This document shows, in pieces, positions 27,155 to 36,116 of a stretch of DNA of 64,000 nt (within the stretch, counting starts at the first letter, position 1; each line of letters starts with the position of its first letter). A program made the position numbers and the translations under genes. The DNA comes from Kribbella qitaiheensis (GTDB lineage Bacteria > Actinomycetota > Actinomycetes > Propionibacteriales > Kribbellaceae). The stretch spans positions 930,001 to 994,000 of the forward strand of contig NZ_CP043661.1 in the NCBI RefSeq assembly GCF_014217565.1, given 5' to 3'. The notes below the pieces were generated by a model, which saw only the letters and a list, made by a program, of their open reading frames with translations, did not search any database and had not been told where the DNA came from.

Positions 27155-29305
27155 TCAGGCGCTGGCGGGTTTGCCGAACTCCCAGTGCCAGGGCTCCTCG
27201 CGGCCGCCGCCCTTGTTCGCCCAGGCGGGGTGGACCCAGCCGTACGTCGCAGCGTTCGACAGCATCCACTGGTACTGCGCGGTGCCGAAGTGGTCGATGC
27301 CGCCGCACAGGTCGACGGCTACACCCCAACCGTGGTTCGACGTGCCGGGCAGCGCTGCCAGCGACGGCTTGCGGTCGTACAGGCTGACCTGTGAAGCGTA
27401 GGAGCGGTAGGAGTCGGTGATGCAGAGCGTCTTCCCGAAGCGGCTCTTGTAGGCGTTCACCATCGCCAGGTACGACGCGGCCGCGTCGCAGCGCAGCATG
27501 TGGCCAGAGCTGCCGCTGAGCCCGCACAGCTTGTCGGCGGGGATCGCGCCGTTGCTGTAGCCACCCCAGCCGGTGCTGGTGCTACCGGTCGCCAGGAACG
27601 GCATCGGGTTGACGGCGTCGCCGCCGAGGCGGACCTCGAAGTGCAGGTGCGGCCCGGTCGAGTTGCCTTCGGTGCCGACGGCACCTATCTGCTGTCCCGC
27701 GACGACCCGGGCGCCGTCGGCGACATCGATCCGGCTCAGGTGCGCGTACAGCGTCTCGAGCCCGTTGCCGTGGTCGATGCGGACCAGGTTGCCGGCCCAG
27801 GCCGGGTGCTCGATACGCACGGTGCCGGCGGTGACCGCGCGGACCGTCGTACCGACTGGAGCGACGAAGTCCTGGCCGGTGTGGTAACCGGACGACCAGA
27901 GCGGGCCGGGCTGGCCGAACGGCGTACCGATCTCGTATTCGCCCTCGCCGATCGGCCAGGTCCAGGCGCCGGTGCCGACGTCGTACGACGTGGCCGTGTT
28001 GCCGCAGCGGAACTGGTAGGCCTGCGAGGTGGATTCGGGCGGCCGCTGGGGGCTGGACGGCTGGCCGAGGGTCGGGCGCAAGGCGGCGAAGAGGTTGTCG
28101 GGGACGGTCGTCACGGTGACGGATCCCTTGGCCTCGTCGGCCGCGATCATCTCGTTGCCGTCGAGGGCGATGCCGATGTGGAAGAGCCCGATCGACTTAC
28201 TGCCGATCAGCAGCAGGTCGCCCGGCTGGATCGATGCCGTCGGCACCTTCTGGTAGTTCGGGTAGACCTTGCTGATCAGGTTCGGCAGGTTCGCGTACGG
28301 CTGCCAGGCGACGCGGGCCGCGCCGAGGCAGCCGTACTTGACGGGGCCGGTGGCGCCCATGCTGTACGGCTTGCCGAGCAGGCTGAAGGCGGTGTTGACC
28401 GCGCGGATGGTCTCGGCGGACAGCACGCGCACAGTGCGGCCGGCGCTGACGACAGAAGCCGCGCCGGGGACCGTCCGGCCGGCGGCCACGTACGGCTTGA
28501 GACCGGCCGGGAGCTTGGCGGGGTTCCGGATCGTGCCTGCGGCCGGCGCGATCACCTTGGTCGCCGCCAGCTCGGTCAGGTAGGACTGCCACTTGGCGAA
28601 GGCCGCCGCGTTGCGGCTGTTCTGCAGCTGGTCGGTCTGCTGGCTGGCGCCGGCCATCTCGGCCATCTGGTTCTGCATGGCCAAGGTGGCGTCCTGGGCC
28701 TTGCTCTTGACCTCGAGGCCGAGCGTGCGAACTGTCTGAGCCGCAGTGTCGGCCGCTGCACGCTTCTTGACTGCATCGTCGGCAGCAGTACCGGCTGCGT
28801 TCTGTGCGGCAGTCGCCTTCTGGTACTGCGCGACCTGGGTGCTGCCGAGTTGCCGGATAGCTGCCTGGCGGTCTGCGAGTTCCTGCAGGTTCTCCGCGAC
28901 GGGCGCCAGTGACCACAGCATCGACTCTGTGCCGATGACTGTGGGGATGCCGAGTTGGTAGGCCTGGACGGTGACCAGTCCGAGTTTGTGGCGCTCCACC
29001 TCCGACACGCTCTTCTTACCGGCGGCGTACTGCTCGGCCTGCTTGGCGGCGGCCTCGGTGGTCTGTGCTGCCTTCACCGCGTTCGTGTAGGCGATGGTGG
29101 TCTTGGCGAAGTCGGCCTGGATCGCGGCGGCCTCGGCCTGGAGTTGCTCGAGGGACCGCTTCACGTCGGTGACGGAGGCCGGTGGCGGGGGAGTGGGGTC
29201 GTCGGCGTACGCGGCGTAGGTGGGCAGCGCGACCACGGCCACCAGCGCGCCGATCGCGGCAAGCCGCAGTCGGCGGCTGATCCCCAGCATGCTGTTCCCC
29301 ACCAT
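27155..29305 (-). CDS. Secreted peptidoglycan hydrolase with NlpC/P60, M23 and VanY-type domains
   Basis: A 716-residue exported protein. A signal peptide (RLRLAAIGALVAVVALPTYA) is followed by a long coiled coil (about residues 40-250, Ala/Gln/Lys-rich). Next is an NlpC/P60-like domain with Cys in KYGCLGAARVAW and His in GLFHIGIALDG. An M23 endopeptidase domain follows, with its zinc ligands in YHTGQDFVAPVG and GPHLHFEV. The C-terminal M15/VanY D,D-carboxypeptidase has zinc ligands in SNHGWGVAVDL and EPWHWEF. All three catalytic sets look intact. ATG 29290 is an alternative start. I do not know a named homologue with this triple set. Confidence 0.85.
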   Translation of the reverse strand: MVGNSMLGISRRLRLAAIGALVAVVALPTYAAYADDPTPPPPASVTDVKRSLEQLQAEAAAIQADFAKTTIAYTNAVKAAQTTEAAAKQAEQYAAGKKSVSEVERHKLGLVTVQAYQLGIPTVIGTESMLWSLAPVAENLQELADRQAAIRQLGSTQVAQYQKATAAQNAAGTAADDAVKKRAAADTAAQTVRTLGLEVKSKAQDATLAMQNQMAEMAGASQQTDQLQNSRNAAAFAKWQSYLTELAATKVIAPAAGTIRNPAKLPAGLKPYVAAGRTVPGAASVVSAGRTVRVLSAETIRAVNTAFSLLGKPYSMGATGPVKYGCLGAARVAWQPYANLPNLISKVYPNYQKVPTASIQPGDLLLIGSKSIGLFHIGIALDGNEMIAADEAKGSVTVTTVPDNLFAALRPTLGQPSSPQRPPESTSQAYQFRCGNTATSYDVGTGAWTWPIGEGEYEIGTPFGQPGPLWSSGYHTGQDFVAPVGTTVRAVTAGTVRIEHPAWAGNLVRIDHGNGLETLYAHLSRIDVADGARVVAGQQIGAVGTEGNSTGPHLHFEVRLGGDAVNPMPFLATGSTSTGWGGYSNGAIPADKLCGLSGSSGHMLRCDAAASYLAMVNAYKSRFGKTLCITDSYRSYASQVSLYDRKPSLAALPGTSNHGWGVAVDLCGGIDHFGTAQYQWMLSNAATYGWVHPAWANKGGGREEPWHWEFGKPASA

Positions 29306-29531
29306 CAGGCCCCATCGGTCGCTCTCCGGATGCGCCTCACGCGCGCACGGAACGAGAGCAGCCCCCGTGCGTGCCCCAGCGTAGGCGGGCCGGGGAGCAT
29401 AAGGAAGGCCTGGTCACCGACAGTGACGATGAGGCAGGACGCACTGCCCGATGGTGACCGCCGTCACGCCCCGCGGAACAGGGCCCGGCCGGTGGCGCGG
29501 AGTACTGGTGCGACCGACTAGCATTTCCGTC

Positions 29532-30929
29532 ATGGCTTCGCACTTTGACGTTGTTGTCCTCGGCGCCGGCCCCGGTGGGTACGTCGCGGCGATCCGCGCT
29601 GCCCAACTCGGGCTCAAGACCGCCATCATCGAGAAGAAGTACTGGGGCGGTGTCTGCCTGAACGTGGGCTGCATCCCGTCCAAGGCGCTGCTTCGTAACG
29701 CCGAACTGGCGCACATCTTCACGGCGGAGGCGAAGACCTTCGGCATCAGCGGCGAGGTCAGCTTCGACTTCCCGACCGCGGTGCAGCGCAGCCGGAAGGT
29801 GGCCGACGGCCGCGTCAAGGGCGTGCACTTCCTGATGAAGAAGAACAACATCACCGAGTACGACGGGTGGGGCTCGTTCGCCGACGCCAACACCCTCGAG
29901 GTGGCGCTGAACGACGGCAGCTCCGAGACCGTCACCTTCGACAACTGCATCATCGCCACCGGCGCGACCACCAAGCTGCTGCCGGGCACCCAGCTGAGCG
30001 ACCGGGTCGTCACCTACGAGGAGCAGATCCTCACCGAGGAACTCCCCGGCAGCATCATCATCGCCGGTGCCGGCGCGATCGGCGTCGAGTTCGCCTACGT
30101 GCTGACCAACTACGGCGTCGACGTCACCATCGTCGAGTTCCTCGACCGGGTCGTCCCGCTGGAGGACGTCGAGGTCTCCAAGGAGCTGGCGAAGGCGTAC
30201 AAGAAGCTCGGCGTGAAGGTGCTGACCGGCACCCGGGTCGACTCGATCGACGACTCCGGCGACAAGGTGAAGGTCACCGTCACCGGCAAGGACGGCAACC
30301 AGCAGACGCTGGAGGCCGACAAGGTGATGCAGGCGATCGGCTTCCAGCCCCGCGTCGACGGCTACGGGCTGGACAAGATCGGCGTCAAGCTGACCGAGCG
30401 CGGCGCGATCGACGTCGACGGGCTGCTGCGCACCAACGTGGCGAACATCTTCGCCATCGGTGACGTGAACGCGAAGCTGATGCTGGCCCACGCGGCCGAG
30501 GCGCAGGGCGTGATCGCGGCCGAGACCATCGCCGGGCACGAGACGATGGAACTCGACTACGTGATGATCCCGCGGGCTACCTTCTGCCAGCCGCAGATCG
30601 CCAGCTTCGGCTGGACCGAGGAGCAGGCGCGGCTCGAGGGCTTCGACGTCAAGGTCGCCAAGTTCCCGTTCACGGCGAACGGCAAGGCGCACGGCCTGGC
30701 CGACCCGAACGGCTTCGTCAAGGTGATCAGCGACGCGAAGTACGGCGAACTTCTCGGCGCCCACCTGATCGGCCCCGAGGTGACCGAGCTCCTCCCCGAG
30801 CTCACCCTGGCCCAGAAGTGGGACCTCACCACCAAGGAACTGGCCCGCAACGTGCACGCCCACCCGACGCTGTCGGAGGCCCTCCAGGAAGCCTTCCACG
30901 GCCTCGAAGGGCACATGATCAACTTCTAG
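29532..30929 (+). CDS. lpdA: Dihydrolipoamide dehydrogenase
   Basis: The E3 flavoenzyme of 2-oxoacid dehydrogenase complexes, reoxidising dihydrolipoyl groups with NAD+. It has 465 residues. The FAD motif [19 protein letters not shown], the redox disulfide [13 protein letters not shown], the NAD motif [17 protein letters not shown], the second FAD motif [11 protein letters not shown] and the C-terminal His-Glu pair in [10 protein letters not shown] are all present. ATG 29532 matches the conserved start. A strong terminator follows. It stands alone here, without E1/E2 genes. Confidence 0.93.
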   Translation: MASHFDVVVLGAGPGGYVAAIRAAQLGLKTAIIEKKYWGGVCLNVGCIPSKALLRNAELAHIFTAEAKTFGISGEVSFDFPTAVQRSRKVADGRVKGVHFLMKKNNITEYDGWGSFADANTLEVALNDGSSETVTFDNCIIATGATTKLLPGTQLSDRVVTYEEQILTEELPGSIIIAGAGAIGVEFAYVLTNYGVDVTIVEFLDRVVPLEDVEVSKELAKAYKKLGVKVLTGTRVDSIDDSGDKVKVTVTGKDGNQQTLEADKVMQAIGFQPRVDGYGLDKIGVKLTERGAIDVDGLLRTNVANIFAIGDVNAKLMLAHAAEAQGVIAAETIAGHETMELDYVMIPRATFCQPQIASFGWTEEQARLEGFDVKVAKFPFTANGKAHGLADPNGFVKVISDAKYGELLGAHLIGPEVTELLPELTLAQKWDLTTKELARNVHAHPTLSEALQEAFHGLEGHMINF

Positions 30930-30938
30930 TCGTTCCTG

Positions 30939-30973
30939 AAACGGCGGCAGACCCACTCGGTCTGCCGCCGTTT
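30939..30973. terminator. Bidirectional terminator hairpin with T-run
   Basis: AAACGGCGGCAGACC (30939-30953) pairs perfectly with GGTCTGCCGCCGTTT (30959-30973) around CACTC, and a further T follows. It lies between lpdA and the convergent hydrolase gene. Confidence 0.85.
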
Positions 30974-30980
30974 TGCTTTG

Positions 30981-31808
30981 TCAGGCCAGGAACGTAGTAA
31001 GCGTGGTGACGAACTGAGCCGGGTCGTCCAGCCAGGGGGAGTGGCCGGCGGCTGGTCGGACCACGAAGTGGGGGTTGGGGAAGAGGGCGGCGAGCGCGGC
31101 GACTGCGGTGGGTGGGGAGTTGAGGTCGTATTCGCCGGCGAGGAGTAGGACCGGCTGTTTGAAGGCGGCCAGTGCGGCGCGGGTTGCCGGCGGGTCGAAG
31201 GCGCCGTCGGCGATGAAGGCGGCAAAGGCGTCCAGGTTGCGGTGGCCGTCCTCGGCGGCGTGGTGCGCCTGGGCTGCTTCGTCCCAACGGCCGTAGTAGA
31301 AGGGCGCGATGGAGCCGGTCGTCGCCTCGCCGGACATGAGTGCCTTCAGGGCCGCGGACGCCTCCGGGTACCAAGGCTCGTCGCGGCGGAGCTCCGCGAC
31401 CGCGGCCCGGTCGTCACCGCTGACGGTGATACCGGCGGCCATCGCGCTCGGCGTGATGAGCGCGAGCTTTCCGACGTGGTCGGCGTGCTGCTCCAGATAC
31501 CGCTGCGCCAGGTTCGTCCCGCCCGAGTGCGCCAACAGCTCCACCTGGTCGAGCCTCAGGTGTTCGCGCAACGCTTCGACATCACCGACGAGCCGATCAC
31601 ACCGGTACGACGACGCGTCCTCCGGTACGCCGGACTGCCCGGTGCCCCGCAGATCGAACAGCACCAACTGCCGATGCGCGGACAGCCCGCCGAGATCGCC
31701 GAAGTACAAGGTGTCCTGCATCCCGCCAGGAATGCAGATCAGCGGAGGCCCTTCACCCACCAGGTTGTAGGCAAGTTCGGTCCCGTCCAACGCAGAAAAG
31801 GTAGGCAC
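30981..31808 (-). CDS. Alpha/beta hydrolase (proline-iminopeptidase-like)
   Basis: A 275-residue serine hydrolase. The oxyanion region (PPLICIPGGMQDTLYF), LVLFDLRGTGQSGVP, the nucleophile elbow LLAHSGGTNLAQRYL, the acid in LLAGEYDLNSPP and the His in PAAGHSPWLDDP form a complete triad. The DLRGTGxS segment is typical of proline iminopeptidase-like enzymes, but the substrate is unknown. The start is a GTG at 31808. There is no signal peptide. Confidence 0.83.
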   Translation of the reverse strand: MPTFSALDGTELAYNLVGEGPPLICIPGGMQDTLYFGDLGGLSAHRQLVLFDLRGTGQSGVPEDASSYRCDRLVGDVEALREHLRLDQVELLAHSGGTNLAQRYLEQHADHVGKLALITPSAMAAGITVSGDDRAAVAELRRDEPWYPEASAALKALMSGEATTGSIAPFYYGRWDEAAQAHHAAEDGHRNLDAFAAFIADGAFDPPATRAALAAFKQPVLLLAGEYDLNSPPTAVAALAALFPNPHFVVRPAAGHSPWLDDPAQFVTTLTTFLA

Positions 31809-31852
31809 AGCCGCCCACCCTGCCAGCGTGCGTCGGTCTGCGGCAACCGGAT

Positions 31853-31920
31853 TCAGGTGACGGTGAAGGTCCAGCGGCCGGAGCCGGCCGTGTAGGTGGA
31901 TCCGGTCACTTGGTGGGCTG
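31853..31920 (-). pseudogene. Short tail remnant of a secreted protein
   Basis: The minus strand encodes VTGSTYTAGSGRWTFTVT followed by a stop at 31853-31855, with no usable upstream frame. It resembles the LRLTAGSGTYTFTVTG tail at 4785-4990, suggesting the debris of a beta-sandwich C-terminus. This is a weak call, because it is only about 20 codons. Confidence 0.25.
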
Positions 31921-31949
31921 ACCGTATCCGGTCACTCTCTACCTCAGGT

Positions 31950-32702
31950 TCAGGGTAGGAAGCGGTAGACCGTCAGCAGAGGTTGATCCGGGGTGTGAAC
32001 GTGCAGCGCCAGGCCGGGCGGTGCCGCGAGATCGACGAGGCCGGCCGCGGCGGCCGGCTCGAACGGGAGCGGAGCGGTCGAACGGATGCCGGGGGCAACG
32101 AGTAGCGGGAAGCCGGCGAAGGTGGTGGCGACGCCGTTGTGGACGTGGCCGGCCAGCAGCGCCGTGATCGGCCTGTCGCGCAGTACGTCGGCAAAGGCTT
32201 CACCCGACTGCATGATCCACTGATCGAGCACGGGATGGTGCAGCTTGTTCGGCGGGTGGTGGAACGCGACGAACAGCGGGCCGTCCACCGGCTCGTCCAG
32301 TACGCCGGACAGCCACCCGAGCGACTCCTCGCTCAGCAGTCCGTGGTCCTCGCCTGGCACCGACGTGTCGAGCAGCACGAACCGCGCCCCGCCGACATCC
32401 CGCACCTGATGCACCGGATGCCCCGAGCCCGCCGACTCGACGTAGGTCGTCAGCCCGGTCCGCAACGGCGCACTGATGTCGTGGTTGCCCGGCAGAACGA
32501 GCACCGGTACGTCGAACGCCAGCTCGGCCGCGACCTCGGCGTACTCCGTCTCCAGTCCGTGGTCGGCCAGATCGCCGGTCGCGATCACCACATCTACCGG
32601 CCGCGAGAACTCCTTCAAATACGAGGTCACCCGGCGCAGGCGATCCCGGGCTTCCGGCGATCCGTCCAGGTGTGGGTCACTGAGGTGGGCGATCACGAAC
32701 AT
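31950..32702 (-). CDS. Metallophosphoesterase, 3',5'-cyclic nucleotide phosphodiesterase (CpdA) type
   Basis: A class III phosphodiesterase of 250 residues. All five metal motifs are visible: AHLSDPHLDG, ATGDLADHG, LPGNHDIS, AFHHPPNKLHH and AGHVHNGVAT. The YxxxxxEL spacing and GLxTEY region resemble CpdA, so cAMP hydrolysis is the leading guess; other phosphoesters are possible. It is divergent from the disulfide-oxidoreductase gene, and the spacer holds copy C of the palindromic repeat. Confidence 0.85.
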   Translation of the reverse strand: MFVIAHLSDPHLDGSPEARDRLRRVTSYLKEFSRPVDVVIATGDLADHGLETEYAEVAAELAFDVPVLVLPGNHDISAPLRTGLTTYVESAGSGHPVHQVRDVGGARFVLLDTSVPGEDHGLLSEESLGWLSGVLDEPVDGPLFVAFHHPPNKLHHPVLDQWIMQSGEAFADVLRDRPITALLAGHVHNGVATTFAGFPLLVAPGIRSTAPLPFEPAAAAGLVDLAAPPGLALHVHTPDQPLLTVYRFLP

Positions 32703-32776
32703 CCGCGGGCCTCCAAGAACTAACGGTAGACCCGCACCATACCATTAGCCGAGGTCTCCCTCCCACCGATGGAAAT

Positions 32777-32831
32777 GCCTTACGTCCGAAGAAGTGGAGG
32801 GACGTGTGCTCCACTTCTTCGGACGTAAGGC
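32777..32831. repeat. Palindromic element, copy C, with 23-bp perfect arms
   Basis: Arms 32777-32799 (GCCTTACGTCCGAAGAAG then TGGAG) and 32809-32831 are exact reverse complements around a 9-base loop. The core ACGTCCGAA-N27-TTCGGACGT (32782-32826) matches copies A and B in arm sequence and length. It sits in the promoter spacer of two divergent genes, where a terminator is not expected. Confidence 0.65.
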
Positions 32832-32896
32832 TTACCGGGTGGTGACGCGCCGTTGTGGGGCTTGGTTCGGGTGATCCGGTCTGCGAGATTGGCGGC

Positions 32897-34255
32897 ATGG
32901 CTGAAGAGGTGGATGTCGTTGTGATCGGGCTCGGTGTCGGTGGCGAGGAGGCGGCCGGCCGATTGGCCGAGGCAGGGCTGAACGTCGTCGGAGTGGATCC
33001 GCGACTGGTCGGCGGCGAGTGCCCGTACTGGGGCTGCGTCCCCAGCAAGATGATGATCCGTGCCGCCAACCTGATCGCCGAGACCCGTCGCGTCGACGGA
33101 ATGGCCGGCAAGGCGACCGTCGAGCCCGACTGGGCGCCCGTCGCGCAGCGCATCCGCAAGGAGGCGACCGACGACTGGAACGACCAGGTCGCGGTGGACC
33201 GCTTGGTGAAGAAGGGCGTCACCTTCCTCCGCGAGCGCGGCACGATCACCGGCCCGGGCCGGGTGACAGCCGGCGACCGTGAGTTCGAGGCATCCCGCGG
33301 CATCATCGTCGCGACCGGGACCGTCCCGTCGATCCCACCGATCGACGGTCTCGCCGGTACGCCGTACTGGACCAACCACGAGGCGATCGAGGCGGACACG
33401 CTGCCCCGCTCGATCATCGTGCTCGGCGGCGGCGCGATCGGCCTCGAACTGACCCAGGTGTTCGCGCGGTTCGGTGTCCAGGTGACGGTGGTCGAGGGAT
33501 TCGACCGGGTGCTCCCGCTGGAGGAGCCGGAGTCGGGTGAGCTGGCCCAGGCAACGCTCGAGCGCGACGGGGTGACCTTCCGGACCGGCGTCCACGCCAA
33601 GCAGGTCCAGCACGACGGCGACACCTTCACGCTCAGCCTGGACGACGGCAGCACGGTCTCGGCCGAGAAGTTGCTGGTGGCAACCGGTCGCCGGGTGGAC
33701 ACCAAGGCACTCGGCCTGGACACGGTCGGGATCGACCCCGAAGCCCGGCAGATCACCGTCGACGAGCATGTCCGCGCGGCCGACGGCGTCTGGGCGGTCG
33801 GCGACGTGACGGGTGCGGGCGCGTTCACCCACACCGCGATGTACCAGGCGAACGTGGCCGTTTTCGACGTACTACGAGCCGAGGGCGCGCCGGTTGCCAG
33901 CTACCACGCGATGCCACGGGTGACCTTCACAGACCCGGAGATCGGCGCGGTCGGGATGACCGAGAAGCAGGCGCGCGACGCCGGCCTCGACGTGAGGACC
34001 GCGAGCAGCCAGATCCCGTCCTCGTCGCGCGGCTGGATCCACAAGGCCGGCAACGAGGGCTTCATCAAACTTGTCGTCGACAACGAACGCGGCGTCCTGG
34101 TCGGCGCGACGAGTGCCGGCCCGACCGGCGGCGAGGTGCTCGGTGCGCTCGCGGTAGCCGTCCACGCGGAAGTCCCGGTTCACTCTCTGCAACAGATGAT
34201 CTACGCATACCCGACATTCCATCGTGCGATCGGAGACGCACTCAAAGCTCTTTAG
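32897..34255 (+). CDS. Pyridine nucleotide-disulfide oxidoreductase (mercuric-reductase/Lpd-like)
   Basis: A 452-residue FAD flavoprotein. FAD motif DVVVIGLGVGGEEAAGRLA, active disulfide GGECPYWGCVPSKMM, NAD(P) motif SIIVLGGGAIGLELTQVF and second FAD motif GVWAVGDVTGAGAFTH are present. The C-terminus has YAYPTFHRAIGDAL in place of the HAHPTLSE of true Lpd, so it lacks the catalytic His-Glu dyad and is not a lipoamide dehydrogenase. No MerA vicinal C-terminal cysteines are present either. The true substrate is unknown. Confidence 0.83.
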   Translation: MAEEVDVVVIGLGVGGEEAAGRLAEAGLNVVGVDPRLVGGECPYWGCVPSKMMIRAANLIAETRRVDGMAGKATVEPDWAPVAQRIRKEATDDWNDQVAVDRLVKKGVTFLRERGTITGPGRVTAGDREFEASRGIIVATGTVPSIPPIDGLAGTPYWTNHEAIEADTLPRSIIVLGGGAIGLELTQVFARFGVQVTVVEGFDRVLPLEEPESGELAQATLERDGVTFRTGVHAKQVQHDGDTFTLSLDDGSTVSAEKLLVATGRRVDTKALGLDTVGIDPEARQITVDEHVRAADGVWAVGDVTGAGAFTHTAMYQANVAVFDVLRAEGAPVASYHAMPRVTFTDPEIGAVGMTEKQARDAGLDVRTASSQIPSSSRGWIHKAGNEGFIKLVVDNERGVLVGATSAGPTGGEVLGALAVAVHAEVPVHSLQQMIYAYPTFHRAIGDALKAL

Positions 34256-34263
34256 TGCGGTCT

Positions 34264-34282
34264 GTTGCGATCGAGTCGCAAC
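34264..34282. promoter_or_regulatory. Nur-like (nickel-responsive) operator before the CbiMNQO operon
   Basis: GTTGCGATCGAGTCGCAAC has 7-bp perfect arms with a 5-base centre. Streptomyces Nur boxes have the form TTGCaa-N5-ttGCAA, and this site keeps TTGC and GCAA with the same spacing. It ends 18 bases before the cbiM ATG, where a bound repressor would block transcription. Confidence 0.5.
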
Positions 34283-34300
34283 TAGAACGACAATGTCCGC

Positions 34301-35329
34301 ATGCACGTACCTGACGGCTTCTTCGACGCGCCCACGTCCATCGCCACCGGCCTGATCGCCGCGGGAGCCGTCGGGTTCAGCCTGCAGCGGGCGAACCGGG
34401 AGATCCGCGAGACCGGTCCGGCGCTGGCCGGCCTGACCGCGGCGTTCGTGTTCGCCGTGCAGATGGTGAACTTCCCGGTCGGTGCTGGCACGAGCGGTCA
34501 CCTCCTCGGTGGCGCGCTCGCGGCCGCGCTGGTCGGTCCCTGGACCGCCGTACTGGTGATGTCGACCGTCCTGCTCGTGCAGGGCCTGCTCTTCGCCGAC
34601 GGCGGCCTGACCGCGCTCGGCACGAACATCACCCTGATGGGCCTGATCACCGTTGTCGTCGGCTACTTCGTCACCCGCGCCCTGCTGAAGGCACTACCGA
34701 AACGCGTCGGCAGCGTGGTCCCGGCGACCACGGTCGGTGCCCTGATCTCGGTGCCGGTCGCGGCCCTCGCGTTCACCGGTCTCTACGCGATCGGCGGCGC
34801 GGTCGAGATCCCCCTCGGCAAACTCGCCACCGCGATGGTCGGCTGGCACCTCCTGGTCGGCCTCGGCGAGGCGGTGATCACGGCTGCCGTGCTCAGCGCG
34901 GTCGTCGCGACCCGGCCCGACCTCGTCTACGCCGCTCGCCATCTGCAGCCGGACCTGGTCCTGGTCGATGCCGATGGCAACAGCTCGACGGTCTCCCCGG
35001 ACCGCCCGATCCCGGCCAAGCCGGCCGGCCGGAGCCTCGGCATCGGGATCGCCACCACCTTCGTGGTCGCCGGGGTGATCAGCCTGTTCGCCAGCGCGCA
35101 TCCGGACGGCCTGGCGTTCGTCGGCGCGAAGCTCGGGTTCGAAGGCGCCGCGAAGAACTCGGCCGTCGCGGGCAGCCCGCTCGCGAACTACGGCGTCAGC
35201 GGGATCGGCAACAGCCAGGTCTCCGGCGCGCTCGCCGGCATCATCGGCGTACTCGTCACGATCACCCTCGGCCTGCTGATCGCCAAGCTGGCCTCGCTGC
35301 GATCGGCGCGCGCCGACAAGGCCGCTTGA
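34301..35329 (+). CDS. cbiM: Energy-coupling-factor cobalt/nickel transporter substrate subunit, CbiM-CbiN fused
   Basis: A 342-residue membrane protein. MHVPDGFFDAPTSIATG is the N-terminal metal-loop signature of CbiM/NikM; the invariant His2 coordinates the ion. GAGTSGHLLGGALAAALVGP and LGTNITLMGLI are further conserved. After about residue 240 an extra two-helix segment with an external loop (SLFASAHPDGLAFVG) matches a fused CbiN/NikN part. cbiQ follows 19 bp downstream. The upstream Nur-like palindrome favours nickel, whereas cobalt would serve the B12-dependent lysine mutase. Confidence 0.88.
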   Translation: MHVPDGFFDAPTSIATGLIAAGAVGFSLQRANREIRETGPALAGLTAAFVFAVQMVNFPVGAGTSGHLLGGALAAALVGPWTAVLVMSTVLLVQGLLFADGGLTALGTNITLMGLITVVVGYFVTRALLKALPKRVGSVVPATTVGALISVPVAALAFTGLYAIGGAVEIPLGKLATAMVGWHLLVGLGEAVITAAVLSAVVATRPDLVYAARHLQPDLVLVDADGNSSTVSPDRPIPAKPAGRSLGIGIATTFVVAGVISLFASAHPDGLAFVGAKLGFEGAAKNSAVAGSPLANYGVSGIGNSQVSGALAGIIGVLVTITLGLLIAKLASLRSARADKAA

Positions 35330-35348
35330 TGCCGCCCGCGGCCCGGCT

Positions 35349-36116
35349 GTGAGCGGTTCGGCCGGAGACGGCCTGCTGGTCGCGGTGGACAGCCGGATCC
35401 ACCGGCTGCCGGCGCAGGTGAAGATCGTCGCGCTCTTCGTTTTCGTCCTGGCCGTGGTCTCCACCCCGGCCGCCGCCTTCTGGGCTTTCGCCCTGTACGC
35501 CGGAATGCTGCTCGGCTGCGTCATACTCGCCAGATTGCCGGCCTTGGTGGTGCTCAAGCGCCTGGCGGTCGAGACGCCGTTCGTGTTCTTCGCCCTTCTG
35601 CTGCCCTTCGTGGCGACCGGGCCGCGAGTCGAAGTACTCGGTGTCTCGTTGTCGCAATCCGGCGTGCTCGGGTCCTGGAACGTCCTCGCGAAGGGCACCC
35701 TCGGCGTGGTCGCCGCCATCGTGCTGTCCGCCTCGACCAGCCCGCGGGCTCTGCTCGCCGGACTCGAACGACTCAAGCTGCCGTCGACACTGATCGCGAT
35801 CCTGTCGTTCATGGTCCGCTACCTCAGCGTCGTCTCGGACGACCTGCACCGGATGCGAATCGCGCGCGAATCGCGCGGCTACCAAGGCGGCCGGGCCGGA
35901 CACCTCAAAGCAGTGGCCGGGGGAGTAGGCGCCCTCTTCGTCCGCAGCTTCGAGCGCGGTGAGCGGGTCCACCTGGCGATGCAGTCCCGCGGCTACACCG
36001 GCCGGATGCCGCTGCTCTCCCACTCGGGCGCCGCGCAGGCCCAGTGGCTGGAAGGCCTCGCGATCTCCCTGGCCGCTGTCGTCATCGCCGTCACGGCTAG
36101 GGTTGTCGGCTTGTGA
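35349..36116 (+). CDS. cbiQ: Energy-coupling-factor transporter transmembrane subunit CbiQ
   Basis: A 255-residue membrane protein linking the substrate subunit to the ATPase. Several hydrophobic spans precede the two coupling-helix motifs with Ala-Arg-Gly: RIARESRGYQGG and LAMQSRGYTGRMP. The GTG start at 35349 has no strong ribosome site but follows cbiM by 19 bp. Its stop overlaps the cbiO start (GTGA). Confidence 0.9.
   Translation: MSGSAGDGLLVAVDSRIHRLPAQVKIVALFVFVLAVVSTPAAAFWAFALYAGMLLGCVILARLPALVVLKRLAVETPFVFFALLLPFVATGPRVEVLGVSLSQSGVLGSWNVLAKGTLGVVAAIVLSASTSPRALLAGLERLKLPSTLIAILSFMVRYLSVVSDDLHRMRIARESRGYQGGRAGHLKAVAGGVGALFVRSFERGERVHLAMQSRGYTGRMPLLSHSGAAQAQWLEGLAISLAAVVIAVTARVVGL

Noticed and set aside
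27500..28912. Plus-strand frame of 470 codons opposite the triple hydrolase
   Set aside because: It is an antisense shadow with a repetitive Gly/Arg/Ala composition and no ribosome site.
32777..32831. Rho-independent terminator
   Set aside because: The hairpin sits between two divergent promoters, has no T-run, and matches other copies of a repeat, so it is not needed to stop any gene here.
32897..34255. Functional mercuric reductase or lipoamide dehydrogenase
   Set aside because: The C-terminal vicinal cysteines and the N-terminal metal-binding domain of MerA, and the His-Glu dyad of Lpd, are all missing; only the general disulfide-oxidoreductase family can be supported.
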